Assembly (NCBI RefSeq): GCF_009455635.1
Contig: NZ_QPER01000001.1
Coordinates: 3,162,001 to 3,226,000 of the forward strand
Origin: Paraburkholderia agricolaris
Lineage (GTDB): Bacteria; Pseudomonadota; Gammaproteobacteria; Burkholderiales; Burkholderiaceae
Reading direction: 5' to 3'
DNA length: 64,000 bases
The notes under the pieces are model-generated. The model did not search any database. It had not been told where the DNA came from and saw only the letters and a program-made list of their open reading frames with translations. The translations under genes were made by a program, and so were the position numbers. Below, piece after piece: positions 1 to 9,130 of the stretch (its first letter is position 1; every line of letters begins with the position of its first letter).

Positions 1-104
1 CGCTACGCAGCTTTGGCTCAGACTCCGGTTCTGCTTCGATTTCTTCATCGAATTCCCTGTTATCGACTTCCTTGCCTCTGAATCACATCAACCAGGAGAG
101 ACAC

Positions 105-476
105 ATGAGCACCATCACTTTCACCCGCATCGACGCTAAAGGCCCCGGCGCTTCCGGCCTGAACCCAGCCCTGCACGATCCCGCCGACGTCATTCTGGAA
201 GGCGCCAGGGCGCCGCACGCCCTCAACGCCTTCTCCGACGCGACCAACATGTTGTCCGCCGGCGTATGGCAATGCGATGCGGGCACGCTTAAGCTGGCCG
301 ACCTGCCGATCCACGAAGTCTGCGTGCTGATCGAAGGCGAAGTCGTGATCACCAGCGACGACGGCCGCAGCGAACGCTATGCCGCCGGCGACGCCTTCAT
401 CCTGCACAAGGGCTTCTCGGGCACGTGGCATATGCCGGTGGCGACCAAGAAGTACAGCATCGTGTACTGCGGTTGA
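105..476 (+). CDS. Small cupin-fold protein (Cupin_3/DUF861-like)
   Basis: This 123-residue protein resembles single-domain cupins of the Cupin_3 group. The C-terminal half (about residues 60-123) carries the barrel, with an EVCVLIEGEVVI strand, a YAAGDAFIL turn and a GTWHMP segment typical of the fold. I chose the ATG at 105 because AGGAGAG lies four bases upstream (94-100); an in-frame TTG at 72 has no such site. A strong terminator follows, so it is probably monocistronic. The FAD oxidoreductase of the 569-1960 gene converges on it. Cupins of this group often accompany amine or amino-acid oxidation genes, but the substrate here cannot be read from sequence. Confidence 0.8.
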   Translation: MSTITFTRIDAKGPGASGLNPALHDPADVILEGARAPHALNAFSDATNMLSAGVWQCDAGTLKLADLPIHEVCVLIEGEVVITSDDGRSERYAAGDAFILHKGFSGTWHMPVATKKYSIVYCG

Positions 477-510
477 TTCATACTGCTTCACACCGTTGCT
501 GCAACAGGAA

Positions 511-537
511 CCGCACCCGTTAAGGTGCGGTTTTTTT
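511..537 (+). terminator. Rho-independent terminator after the cupin gene
   Basis: A perfect 7-bp stem, CCGCACC and GGTGCGG, encloses a six-base loop and is followed by seven T residues. It lies 34 bases past the cupin stop codon and also sits at the end of the convergent oxidoreductase gene. Confidence 0.85.
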
Positions 538-568
538 ATTCCGGCGGCAATGAATAAAAACGCCGCCG

Positions 569-1960
569 CTACATCGGAAAACCCAGCGCCTTGATCGAAT
601 TGATCCACAGACGCCGCCAGCCGCCTCGATCGTCGGCGCCGTCGAAGGCGTTGAAGGTGATCTTCGCGGCGATCCAGCGCAGCGGTTCAGGCGGAATGTA
701 CGACGGCCCTTTGCGCGAAATATCCAGCGACGTGATCACGGTATCGCGATTCCACAGCATATCGAGGCCCATCTTCGCACCGAATCGGCTGCCCGCCACG
801 CCGAAGCCCGTGTAGCCCGCGACGAACACGCTCTTGCCGCCGTGATAGCGGCGCGCGAACACGGCGCCCCGCGAGCAGTAGTCGATCGGGCCGCCCCATG
901 CGTGGGTAAAGCGCACGTCGTGCAATTGCGGGAAGGTGCGATAGAACGCCTCGGCGAGCTTGTAGTAGGTGCTTTCGTCACGATCCGCGGCCGGATTCGG
1001 ATCGCCGCCGAAGTGATAGCTCACGCGGCCGCCGAAGATGATCCGGTTGTCTTTGGTGAGTCGGAAATAATTGAGTTGCGTACGCGTGTCGTAAATGCCC
1101 TGGCGATTGTTCCAGCCAATCCGCGCCATCTGCTCGTCGCTCAGCGGCGCGGTCGCGATGATGTGATCGCGCACCTGCATCACGCGGCGCTTGATGTCGG
1201 TCACGCCCACGTCCGCCGTGCCGGTGCCGAGCAGCACACGCGGAGTTTCGATGCGCCCCGCCTGGGTATGCACGATCATCGTCGCGCCGAGATCCTCCAG
1301 ACGCGTGATCGGCGAGTGTTCATGCAAACGCACGCCGAGCTTCAACGCAGCCGCTTTCAAACCCCACGCGAGCTTGGCCGGATGAATCGTGCCGCTGCGA
1401 TTACGTGACCACATCGCGCCCGCGAACAGCGGCGAATCGAGTTGTTCTCTGGCGCCGTTGCTGTCGAGCAGCACCACGTCGTGCCCGTGCGACACGTGCA
1501 ACTCGTAATCGCCCTTCAGATGATCGAGGTGGCCCGGGTCGACCGCGACCGTCATCTCGCCATTCCATTCGACGTCCGCTTCAATACCGTAACGCGTCAA
1601 CGACTCCTTGAAACCGTCGAGATTCTCCTGACCCAGCTTTTCCAGCACGTCGAGGTCTTGCGGAAACACCCGGGTCGCATTCGGCAGACCATGCATCACC
1701 GACGTGGAGATGATCCCGCCCGGACGGCCCGACGCACCGTAGGCCACTTTCCCCGCTTCGACCAGCACGACGTCGAGCGACGGGTCCGCTTCTTTCGCCT
1801 GAATCGCCGCCCATAACCCGGTAAAACCACCACCGACCACCACCAGATCCGCGGACGTCGGACCGATCAATTCCCGTTCGACAGCCGGCGCGCGCGGATT
1901 GTCCAACCAGAACGGAAACAGCTTTACCCCTTCAAACGCGCGCTTTACTGACTCGCTCAT
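569..1960 (-). CDS. FAD-dependent oxidoreductase, DadA/PuuB-like
   Basis: The 463-residue protein has an N-terminal dinucleotide-binding motif, VVGGGFTG, at about residues 41-48. An acidic strand end (VVLVEAG) and a YGASGRPGG stretch typical of the D-amino-acid-oxidase-like (DAO) flavoprotein fold follow. The C-terminal GGRVSYHFGG and GYTGFGVAGS segments also fit that fold. Such enzymes oxidise amines or N-substituted amino acids; gamma-glutamylputrescine oxidases are close in architecture. It lies 68 bp downstream of an NCS1 permease on the same strand, so the pair probably imports and oxidises one nitrogen compound. The exact substrate is not known. Confidence 0.82.
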   Translation of the reverse strand: MSESVKRAFEGVKLFPFWLDNPRAPAVERELIGPTSADLVVVGGGFTGLWAAIQAKEADPSLDVVLVEAGKVAYGASGRPGGIISTSVMHGLPNATRVFPQDLDVLEKLGQENLDGFKESLTRYGIEADVEWNGEMTVAVDPGHLDHLKGDYELHVSHGHDVVLLDSNGAREQLDSPLFAGAMWSRNRSGTIHPAKLAWGLKAAALKLGVRLHEHSPITRLEDLGATMIVHTQAGRIETPRVLLGTGTADVGVTDIKRRVMQVRDHIIATAPLSDEQMARIGWNNRQGIYDTRTQLNYFRLTKDNRIIFGGRVSYHFGGDPNPAADRDESTYYKLAEAFYRTFPQLHDVRFTHAWGGPIDYCSRGAVFARRYHGGKSVFVAGYTGFGVAGSRFGAKMGLDMLWNRDTVITSLDISRKGPSYIPPEPLRWIAAKITFNAFDGADDRGGWRRLWINSIKALGFPM

Positions 1961-2027
1961 CTTGTTTGCCTACTCAACTTGAATACCATTGCATTTACCG
2001 CGTAACTGTCGTTTCGGTGCGGGCGAT

Positions 2028-3644
2028 TCAACCCGCGTCCTGCATGTCCAGTGCTTCCTCGCGTTCGCGTCGCACGGTGCGCGGATCCGCTTGATCCTTC
2101 ATTTGCGGCGTGATTTGTGCCCCACCCGCCTTAAGCTTAGTCGCCGGCACCACCGGATGCACAGTCACATTGCGTTGCGAACCGCTACGCAACCAGCGGC
2201 GGCCAAGCGGCCCGTACACGCCGTCCGGTTCAGGAAAGCACTGCAGCAAGGCGATATACAGCGCGCAGGCAAGCGTCAGCGAAACCGGCATGCTGATGTC
2301 GAGACCATCGGCGAGTTGTCCGAGCGGACCCACGAACTGATCCGGCAGATTGACGAAACACAGGCCGATCACGGCGCTCGGAATCCACGCGCCCATCGCG
2401 CGCCAGTTCCAGCCGTGCGTGAACCAGTAGTGACCGCCACGGCCACCGCGGTTGAACACCTGCAGGTCGTCGGACAGATAGAAGCCGCGCCGCGTCACGA
2501 AGCCGATGATCATGATCACCATCCACGGGCAACTGCAGACGTTGATCAGCACCGAGAACGTCGACACGCTTTCGACCAGATTGAACGCGAAGCGGCCAAG
2601 AAAAATAAAGCCGATGGCGAGGCTGCCGATCAGCAGCGTGGCGCGCACGCGGTTCAGAAACTTCGGGAACATGCTCGACATATCGAGCCCGGTGCCGTAC
2701 AGCGCGGTGGTGCCCGTCGACATCCCGCCGATGATCGCAATCAGGCACACCGGCAGAAAGAACCAGTTCGGCGAGATGGCCAGCAGACCGCCCACGTAGT
2801 TATTCGACGCGATGAATTCCGGCGCCTTGCCGGCGATGATCGTCGCCGTGGCGAGCCCGAAAAAGAACGGCACGAAGGTGGCCAGTTGCGCGAGCATCAC
2901 CGCGAGAATCGTGCGTTTCTTCGGCGTGTTCTCGGGAATATAGCGAGCCCAGTCGCCGAGCGTGCAGGCAAACGAGACCGGATTGCTCATCGCGACCAGC
3001 ACGGCGCTCACGAAGGCCGGCCAGAAACCCACCGAACCGAGCGCAACCTTGCCGGCGTACGCGCTATCGAACGGCCCGGCAAATGCCACGATGCCGACCA
3101 CGAACAGCAGGCTCGCCGCCCACACGGCGATCTTGTTGACCCACAGCATGAAGCGGAAACCGTACACGCAGACGGTCAGCACCAGCACCGCAAACAGACC
3201 GTACGCGAAGCTCAGCGTCATCCAGTTGACCGGCAGGCCGAGCAGATGATTCGCGCCGCCCACCAGCGCGTCGCCCGAACTCCACACGGCCAGCGAGAAG
3301 AAAGCGACCGCGGTCAGCACCGCCAGAAAGGAGCCGACGATCCGGCCATGAATACCGAAATGCGCGCCGGAAGAAACCGGATCGCTCGTGCCATTGCGCG
3401 GACCGAACAACCCCATCGGCGCGAGAATGCATGAACCGATCAGCACGCCGAGCACGATCGAATAAACGCCCGCCTTGAACGACAAACCAAGCAGCACCGG
3501 AAAGCTGCCGAGCACCGACGTGGAAAAAGTATTGCACCCGCCGAACAGCAAGCGGAACAGATCGATCGGCCGCGCGTAGCGCGAGCGGTCGGGAATGCGC
3601 TCAAAACCGAATGTTTCGACTTGGGTGATGCTGTTGCTGCTCAT
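2028..3644 (-). CDS. NCS1-family cytosine/purine/hydantoin-type permease
   Basis: This 538-residue, very hydrophobic protein has about twelve predicted membrane segments. Its N-terminal FGFERIPDRSRY region and the GGCNTFSTSVLGSFPVLLG segment match nucleobase:cation symporter-1 proteins. These import purines, cytosine, allantoin, hydantoins or related compounds with a cation. The start at 3644 has GGAG a few bases upstream; an upstream in-frame start at 3680 would add a non-conserved leader. It precedes the FAD oxidoreductase and is probably cotranscribed with it. Confidence 0.85.
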   Translation of the reverse strand: MSSNSITQVETFGFERIPDRSRYARPIDLFRLLFGGCNTFSTSVLGSFPVLLGLSFKAGVYSIVLGVLIGSCILAPMGLFGPRNGTSDPVSSGAHFGIHGRIVGSFLAVLTAVAFFSLAVWSSGDALVGGANHLLGLPVNWMTLSFAYGLFAVLVLTVCVYGFRFMLWVNKIAVWAASLLFVVGIVAFAGPFDSAYAGKVALGSVGFWPAFVSAVLVAMSNPVSFACTLGDWARYIPENTPKKRTILAVMLAQLATFVPFFFGLATATIIAGKAPEFIASNNYVGGLLAISPNWFFLPVCLIAIIGGMSTGTTALYGTGLDMSSMFPKFLNRVRATLLIGSLAIGFIFLGRFAFNLVESVSTFSVLINVCSCPWMVIMIIGFVTRRGFYLSDDLQVFNRGGRGGHYWFTHGWNWRAMGAWIPSAVIGLCFVNLPDQFVGPLGQLADGLDISMPVSLTLACALYIALLQCFPEPDGVYGPLGRRWLRSGSQRNVTVHPVVPATKLKAGGAQITPQMKDQADPRTVRREREEALDMQDAG

Positions 3645-3913
3645 TGTCTCCAACTCCTGTAACGGCCAGGTCTCAATCACGATGGCTCGCCACGGGGGAT
3701 GTGGTGTCCACTTTTTTCAGATGTCTGGACGTCACTGTAAAGACAATCGGCGTGGGCAAAAATATCGGCCGCCCAACCTTTACTTCGATCTCGGGCGATG
3801 TAACCCGAAACCCCTGTCAAATAAGGCGCTGCGCGCTAACGAAGGGCCGCGTGAGGACATCCTTCAGGCCTGATAGAGCGCAAACGTCGAAGCAAATCGT
3901 GAGAATCCGCGCC

Positions 3914-4897
3914 TCAGACCGGATCTGCCGCGCGCCCCGCTTCACGCCCCTGACGGCGCCGCTTCGCTGCGGCGACGGTGGGCAGCGGCACCGGTACCGC
4001 GCCGGACATGCCGTGCTCGAGCAGAAAATCGCGGAACAGTCCGGCGACGTGCGGCAGGCGTTTATCCGACACATGCATCACATACCAGTCGCGTTCGATC
4101 GGATTGGCAGGCAAAGGCAGCAAGGCCAGCAAACCGGCCTGAAATTCCAGCGAACACGCGTGCAGCGACAGAAACGCAATGCCCAGGCCCGCTTCGACCA
4201 GTTGCTTGATCGCCTCGTTGCTCGAGAGTTCGGAGCCGATATGCAGCTTGTGCCCGGCGAGCCGAAACAGGTTCTCGACGGTCGAGCGCGTACCCGAACC
4301 CCGCTCGCGCACAAACAGATTCGCGGTTTGCAGATCGTCCAGCGACAGGCGTTTTTTCTTCATCAACGCATGTCCGGGCGAGGCGACAAACGCCATGGGA
4401 TGCTTCGCGAAAGCCGTCGCCACCGTGCGCAATTCACGCGGCGCGCTGCCCATCACAGCAAGATCGATCTCGTGCGTGGCGAGCATGCGGATGATATCGG
4501 CGCGATTGCCCACCTTGAACTGCACCTTCACCTGTGGGCGCAATTCAGTGAAGCGCACCAGAAACGGCGGGATCAGGTATTCGGCGGTGGTGATCGCGCC
4601 GATACGCAGCGTGCCGCCCTGCTCGCCGTGCAACGCGGCAAGATCGTCCGCCGCGCCGTTCCACAGATCGAGAATTTCCAGCGCATAGCGCGCGAGGATT
4701 TCGCCCGCCGCGGTCAACTGCACGCCACGGCCCACCCGCTGCAACAGCGGCGCCCCGGCCGCCTCTTCGAGCAGACGCACCTGCAGCGACACCGCCGGTT
4801 GCGTGAGCTTCAGTTCCTCGGCCGCACGCGACACGCTGCCGAGCTTCGCGACCGTATGCAAGGCTTTCAATTGACGGAACGTAGCGGCTTTTAACAT
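3914..4897 (-). CDS. LysR-family transcriptional regulator (CbbR-like)
   Basis: The 327-residue protein has an N-terminal winged helix-turn-helix (about residues 5-62, including SVSRAAEELKLTQPAVS). A periplasmic-binding-like effector domain starting near TLRIGAITTAEYLIP follows. The effector domain resembles the CbbR/CysB-like branch of LysR proteins. It is transcribed divergently from the NADH dehydrogenase gene at 5053 with about 155 bp between them, the usual arrangement for a LysR and its target. The last 25 or so residues are basic, low-complexity and probably unstructured. Confidence 0.85.
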   Translation of the reverse strand: MLKAATFRQLKALHTVAKLGSVSRAAEELKLTQPAVSLQVRLLEEAAGAPLLQRVGRGVQLTAAGEILARYALEILDLWNGAADDLAALHGEQGGTLRIGAITTAEYLIPPFLVRFTELRPQVKVQFKVGNRADIIRMLATHEIDLAVMGSAPRELRTVATAFAKHPMAFVASPGHALMKKKRLSLDDLQTANLFVRERGSGTRSTVENLFRLAGHKLHIGSELSSNEAIKQLVEAGLGIAFLSLHACSLEFQAGLLALLPLPANPIERDWYVMHVSDKRLPHVAGLFRDFLLEHGMSGAVPVPLPTVAAAKRRRQGREAGRAADPV

Positions 4898-5052
4898 AAG
4901 TGAAAACCTATATGTTCTGTATAAACATTAAATTGTGCTGCGGTTTCCGCCGATTCTATACTGACCCCGACAGATCAGACCGATGAATTCCGGGTATAGC
5001 CCGCCAGCACTTTCATCGGCTGTGCATAGATAACTTCAGGAGGATCAGGATC

Positions 5053-6486
5053 ATGGCCGGAATCGATCAGCGAACAACCTCTGACGCGCAATGTACACAG
5101 CCCACTAGACAGCCCATTACGCAACCCATTCAGCACGCGCAGGAAGCGCCGCACGCAACGCCGGCAGCGGCGCATCGCGTCGTGATCGTCGGCGGCGGAG
5201 TGGGCGGTCTTGGGCTTGCCACGCGGTTGTCGGAGACCCTCGGGCGCGCCGGTCTCGCTCAGGTCGTGCTGGTGGATCGCTGGCCAACGCATTTCTGGAA
5301 GCCCTTGCTGCATGAAGCCGCGTCGGGCCAGATCGATCCGGCTACGCATCAACTGCAATATGCTGTGCAGGCGCAGCGGCACGGCTTCGAGTTCGAACAG
5401 GGCGAACTCGCCGCGCTCGATCGGGCCAACCGGCACATCACGCTCAATGCGCTGCACGACGCCGACGGCCGCGAAATCCTGCCCTCACGGCAGTTGGCAT
5501 TCGATACGCTGGTGCTGGCGATGGGCAGCGTCACGCAATATTTCGGCGTGCCCGGCGCGGCTGAACACGCGTTGCCGCTCGAATCGGTCGCTCATGCTGA
5601 AGCGTTTCGCCGCAAGCTGCTCGACGCCTGCCTGCGTGCGAACCACGCGCGCCGCGCGCGGACCGCTCAGGCGGACACGCCGGTGTCGATCAACATCATC
5701 GGCGCCGGCGCAACCGGCGTTGAACTCGCCGCCGCGGTACGCGATACGGTGCGTCTGTTGAACCGCTATAGCCCGTTTTCGCTCGACCCGGTGCGCGATT
5801 TCCGTATTCGTCTGATCGAAAGCAGCGAGCGCGTGTTACCCGCGCTGTCTGAAACGATTTCAACGCGTGCGCAAACAATGCTCGGCACGCTTGGAGTGGA
5901 CGTGTTGACCTCCACGCGCGTCACCGAAGTGCGTGCCGATGCCGTGCTGACGGATCAAGGCGCACCGCTCGCCAGCGACATCGCAATCTGGACCGCCGGC
6001 ATTGCAGGGCCGCCGGTGTTGCGCACGCTGGATGGCATCGCGGTGAATCGTAACGCCCAGGTGCAGGTGAACCGTACGCTGCAATGCACGAACGACGCGA
6101 ACATCTTCGGACTCGGCGACTGTGCGGCCTGCCCTTCTTCAGGCACCGCGGATGCGTTTCTGGCGCCGCGCGCTCAGGTCGCGCACCAGCAGGCGCTGTT
6201 TCTGGCACGCACGCTGAAGTGCAGAATCGCGGGCGAGCCCTTACCGGAGTTCGTCTATCGCGACGCCGGCACCCTGGTCGGTTTCGGCCGCGAAGGCACG
6301 ATCGGCAGCCTGAGCAACAGCTTGCTGACGCAGCCGGTGTTCGTCGACGGCTGGCTGGCGACGGTCGTCTACAAGCTGATCTATCGCCGCCACGTGATGA
6401 CCTTGACCGGCTTCGCACGCATGGCGCTCGATTCGGCAAGCCACTGGTTGCGCCGCCGCGTGCATCCGGTGATCCGCTTGCATTGA
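5053..6486 (+). CDS. ndh: Type II NADH dehydrogenase-like FAD/NAD(P) oxidoreductase
   Basis: The 477-residue protein has two Rossmann motifs: GGGVGG at about residue 47 for FAD and GAGATG at about 217 for NADH. An FGLGDCAA motif near residue 352 contacts the flavin. This order is that of type II NADH:quinone dehydrogenases, which pass electrons from NADH to quinone without pumping protons and bind the inner membrane through a C-terminal amphipathic part; the tail here (WLRRRVHPVI) fits. AGGAGG at 5038-5043 supports the start. The first 40 residues are a Gln/Thr-rich extension absent from most family members. Confidence 0.85.
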   Translation: MAGIDQRTTSDAQCTQPTRQPITQPIQHAQEAPHATPAAAHRVVIVGGGVGGLGLATRLSETLGRAGLAQVVLVDRWPTHFWKPLLHEAASGQIDPATHQLQYAVQAQRHGFEFEQGELAALDRANRHITLNALHDADGREILPSRQLAFDTLVLAMGSVTQYFGVPGAAEHALPLESVAHAEAFRRKLLDACLRANHARRARTAQADTPVSINIIGAGATGVELAAAVRDTVRLLNRYSPFSLDPVRDFRIRLIESSERVLPALSETISTRAQTMLGTLGVDVLTSTRVTEVRADAVLTDQGAPLASDIAIWTAGIAGPPVLRTLDGIAVNRNAQVQVNRTLQCTNDANIFGLGDCAACPSSGTADAFLAPRAQVAHQQALFLARTLKCRIAGEPLPEFVYRDAGTLVGFGREGTIGSLSNSLLTQPVFVDGWLATVVYKLIYRRHVMTLTGFARMALDSASHWLRRRVHPVIRLH

Positions 6487-6510
6487 AGGCGGACGCATTT
6501 CGGCCAGCGT

Positions 6511-6538
6511 GGGCGGCGTCTTTCGGAAAACGCCGCCC
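6511..6538. terminator. Possible bidirectional hairpin between converging genes
   Basis: GGGCGGCGT and ACGCCGCCC form a 9-bp stem around a ten-base loop, in the 67-bp gap between the converging ndh and argP-like genes. No T tract follows on either strand, so its role as a terminator is uncertain. Confidence 0.4.
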
Positions 6539-6553
6539 GCGTGGCGCTCAATC

Positions 6554-7447
6554 TCAATCGAGAAACTCGGTCGCCCGCTTGCGCAGCACCGCGCTGAAAT
6601 CGTCGAGCCAGCCGATCGACAGGCGCCAGCTCTGCCAGTAGAGATCGACGTCGATATGCTTGCCGGGCGCCATGTCCACCAGTTCGCCGCTGGCCAGATG
6701 CGGCGCGATCATGCGCTCCGGGCACATGCCCCAGCCGAGCCCCGTCACGCAAGCCCGCAGAAAACCGGCAACGTGCGGAATCCAGTGCAAAGGCGGGTCC
6801 AGATCCGCCCGCGTGATGCGGCGCATGAAGCGCTTCTGCAACTGATCCTTCGGATTGAAATCGACACACGGCGCGCGCCGCAGCGACTCGCGCGTGACGC
6901 CATCGGCAAAATGGCGCGCGCGAAACGCCGGCGTGCAGACCGCCAGATAGCGCATCCGTCCGAGGCGGGTCGAGCGGCAGCCCTGCACCGGTTCGGCCTG
7001 CGTGGTGACCGCGCCTTGCACGCTGCCATCGCGGATTCGTTGCGCGGTGTGGTCCTGATCGTCGACCACCAGATCGAGCAGCATCTCCCGTTCGACGCAA
7101 AATTGCGCCACCGCGTCGATAAACCAGGTGCCCACACTGTCGTCGTTGACTGCCACCCTTAATGCCGGCCATGGTTCGACCAGCGCGCCGGGCAGCGCCG
7201 GCAGCCGGCCGGTGAGTTCCGCTTCCAGCAACAGCACGCGTTCGGTATGGCGGCACAGCAGCGCCCCCGAGGTGGTGGCAACGCACGGCTGGCCGCGCTT
7301 CACCAGCACGCTCCCCACCCGCTCCTCCAGCAGTTTGACCCGCTGGGAGACAGCTGACGGCGTCACATTCAGTTCGCTGGCGGCACGGTCGAACGAACCG
7401 TGCCGCACCACGGCGGCCAGGGCATCGAGCAACGCATAGTCGAGCAT
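6554..7447 (-). CDS. argP: LysR-family regulator, ArgP/LysG type
   Basis: The 297-residue protein begins directly with the helix-turn-helix (MLDYALLDALAAVVRHGSF, then DRAASELNVTPSAVSQR). This is characteristic of ArgP (IciA)/LysG regulators, which sense basic amino acids and activate an exporter gene. The exporter homologue starts on the opposite strand at 7545, leaving about 100 bp for the shared control region. This classic argP-argO or lysG-lysE arrangement is the main support for the name. Confidence 0.88.
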   Translation of the reverse strand: MLDYALLDALAAVVRHGSFDRAASELNVTPSAVSQRVKLLEERVGSVLVKRGQPCVATTSGALLCRHTERVLLLEAELTGRLPALPGALVEPWPALRVAVNDDSVGTWFIDAVAQFCVEREMLLDLVVDDQDHTAQRIRDGSVQGAVTTQAEPVQGCRSTRLGRMRYLAVCTPAFRARHFADGVTRESLRRAPCVDFNPKDQLQKRFMRRITRADLDPPLHWIPHVAGFLRACVTGLGWGMCPERMIAPHLASGELVDMAPGKHIDVDLYWQSWRLSIGWLDDFSAVLRKRATEFLD

Positions 7448-7544
7448 TAGCGTTCCTTAATCGGCATTAACTAAATTAGCTTCTCTTACGAGCAGCAAAC
7501 CCGCAGACTAGCTTCGTTCGCTTCCCCCGTCTACTGGATTGACT

Positions 7545-8171
7545 ATGAACTGGCTGTCTTTTTCCCATGGCGCCGCGCTATGCGCGTCACTGATCGTGAC
7601 GATTGGCGCACAAAACGCCTTTGTGCTGCGTCAGGGCATCATGCGCTCGCACGTCGGCAAGATCGTCACGCTGTGCGCGCTGTCGGACTTCATTCTGATC
7701 GGCGCCGGTGTCGGCGGCGCATCGGTGCTGGTGGAACGCTATCCGGTCTTCGTCCACACCATGCTGTATGTCGGGCTCGCCTATCTGGCATGGTTCGGCA
7801 TCAACGCGCTGCGCCGCGCGGTGCGGCCCGGCCACGCGGTGCTGGACGCCAATGCGGGCAGCGCCGCGGGAACGGCGCCAACCCAGCGCGCAATGCCGAT
7901 CATTCTGATGACGCTGGCCTTCACGTGGCTCAATCCGCACGTGTATCTCGACACCTTCCTGCTGATCGGCACGGCGGGCGCGCGTGAACCCGACGGCGCA
8001 CGGGTGGCGTTCGCACTCGGCGCGATGGCGGTGAGCGGGGTCTGGTTTATCGGTCTGGGTTACGGTGCGCGTGCGCTCGCGCCGCTGTTTCGGCGGGCTA
8101 CGGCGTGGCGCGTGCTGGATGGCGCGATCGGCAGCATGGTGCTGCTGCTGGCGGTGACGCAGTTGCGCTAA
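7545..8171 (+). CDS. argO: LysE/ArgO-family amino-acid exporter
   Basis: The 208-residue membrane protein has about six transmembrane segments. It carries the family N-terminus with IGAQNAFVLRQG at about residues 21-32 and the FTWLNPHVYLDT motif at about residues 125-136. The family exports lysine or arginine. The ATG at 7545 was preferred over an in-frame TTG two codons earlier. It is divergent from its probable activator ArgP. Confidence 0.9.
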   Translation: MNWLSFSHGAALCASLIVTIGAQNAFVLRQGIMRSHVGKIVTLCALSDFILIGAGVGGASVLVERYPVFVHTMLYVGLAYLAWFGINALRRAVRPGHAVLDANAGSAAGTAPTQRAMPIILMTLAFTWLNPHVYLDTFLLIGTAGAREPDGARVAFALGAMAVSGVWFIGLGYGARALAPLFRRATAWRVLDGAIGSMVLLLAVTQLR

Positions 8172-8221
8172 CGCCGGATCGGCAGGCGCTTGACTTCCTG
8201 CGCGCCGGCCGGCCCAGCGCC

Positions 8222-9130
8222 CTACTTCTGCGCCTGCTGCATACCCAGCAGATCCTGCACGAGCTGGTCCGACACATAATGCGGTCCGTCGAACAGATAG
8301 GTCCGGTAACCGCGATACGCCAGCAATTGCGGCGACAGTTCAGCAGCCGTCGCGGCGCGGAACGCACCGTTTTGAGCCGGACGGAACGCCTCGGCAATGA
8401 TCCGCACACGGTCCTTGCCGAGCCGCGCGGCCAGCGCGTCCGCATACTCACGCGCAGCCGCCGGGCCGCGTGCATAAACACCGCAGCCGTCCTGCAGAAA
8501 CACGCCGACATCCTTCGGCAGCCAGCCGTCCAGCCACGCCGCCAGCGCCTGACCGCCGATATTCGAATTGTCGTAGACACTGATCCACAGCGGCCGCGGC
8601 AGCTTGTCGAGTAAAGGCGCGAGCGTGACGGCGTCTTTCCAGGTCGGATCGACTTCAACCGGAAAATAGTAACCGTCGATGTGGACTGCCGGCCGCACGG
8701 CGGCCAACTGCTTCGATTGCTCGACCAGTTGCGCCGCTTGCGCGCGGGCCGTGGTTTCGTCGAAGCGTCCGGCGAGACCGACGATCACATTGCGCGCCCA
8801 CGGCTCGCCGCCAATCCGGGTCCAGTCCGGCAGACGCTGGGCCGTTTGCATCGTAGTGCCGGGCAGAAACGAAATGTCGTCCACCGCGGTCCATTGCACC
8901 AGCAGATCCGTCACGCCGAGACGATTCCAGTCGCCATGCGGATTGACATGATCTTCGTCGATCTGCCAGACCACGCCTTGCGCCAACGCGGCGGCGTCGG
9001 CCGAACCCGGTGCCGAGCAGCCGTACAGCAGCGCCGAGAGCGCCACGTTGGCGCCCGCGGCGAGCAGTGCACGGCGGCGCGGCGAGACCGGCTCGCCGGT
9101 CTGGACCGGAACGTCGTGCGAATTACCCAT
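8222..9130 (-). CDS. Tat/lipoprotein-type TIM-barrel protein, glycoside-hydrolase-like
   Basis: This 302-residue protein is the last gene of the exopolysaccharide operon. Its N-terminus has PRRRALLAAG, then a hydrophobic stretch ending in LLYGC, which suggests a twin-arginine-like or lipoprotein signal with a periplasmic destination. The rest looks like a DUF4434-type or related (beta/alpha)8 glycosidase barrel: HIDGYYFP, WISVYDNS, GVFLQDG and RIIAEAF carry acidic residues at strand ends. The start at 9130 overlaps the upstream adenylation gene by eight bases (ATGGGTAA), so translation is coupled. A plausible job is trimming or releasing the polymer; this is inferred from position only. Confidence 0.65.
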   Translation of the reverse strand: MGNSHDVPVQTGEPVSPRRRALLAAGANVALSALLYGCSAPGSADAAALAQGVVWQIDEDHVNPHGDWNRLGVTDLLVQWTAVDDISFLPGTTMQTAQRLPDWTRIGGEPWARNVIVGLAGRFDETTARAQAAQLVEQSKQLAAVRPAVHIDGYYFPVEVDPTWKDAVTLAPLLDKLPRPLWISVYDNSNIGGQALAAWLDGWLPKDVGVFLQDGCGVYARGPAAAREYADALAARLGKDRVRIIAEAFRPAQNGAFRAATAAELSPQLLAYRGYRTYLFDGPHYVSDQLVQDLLGMQQAQK

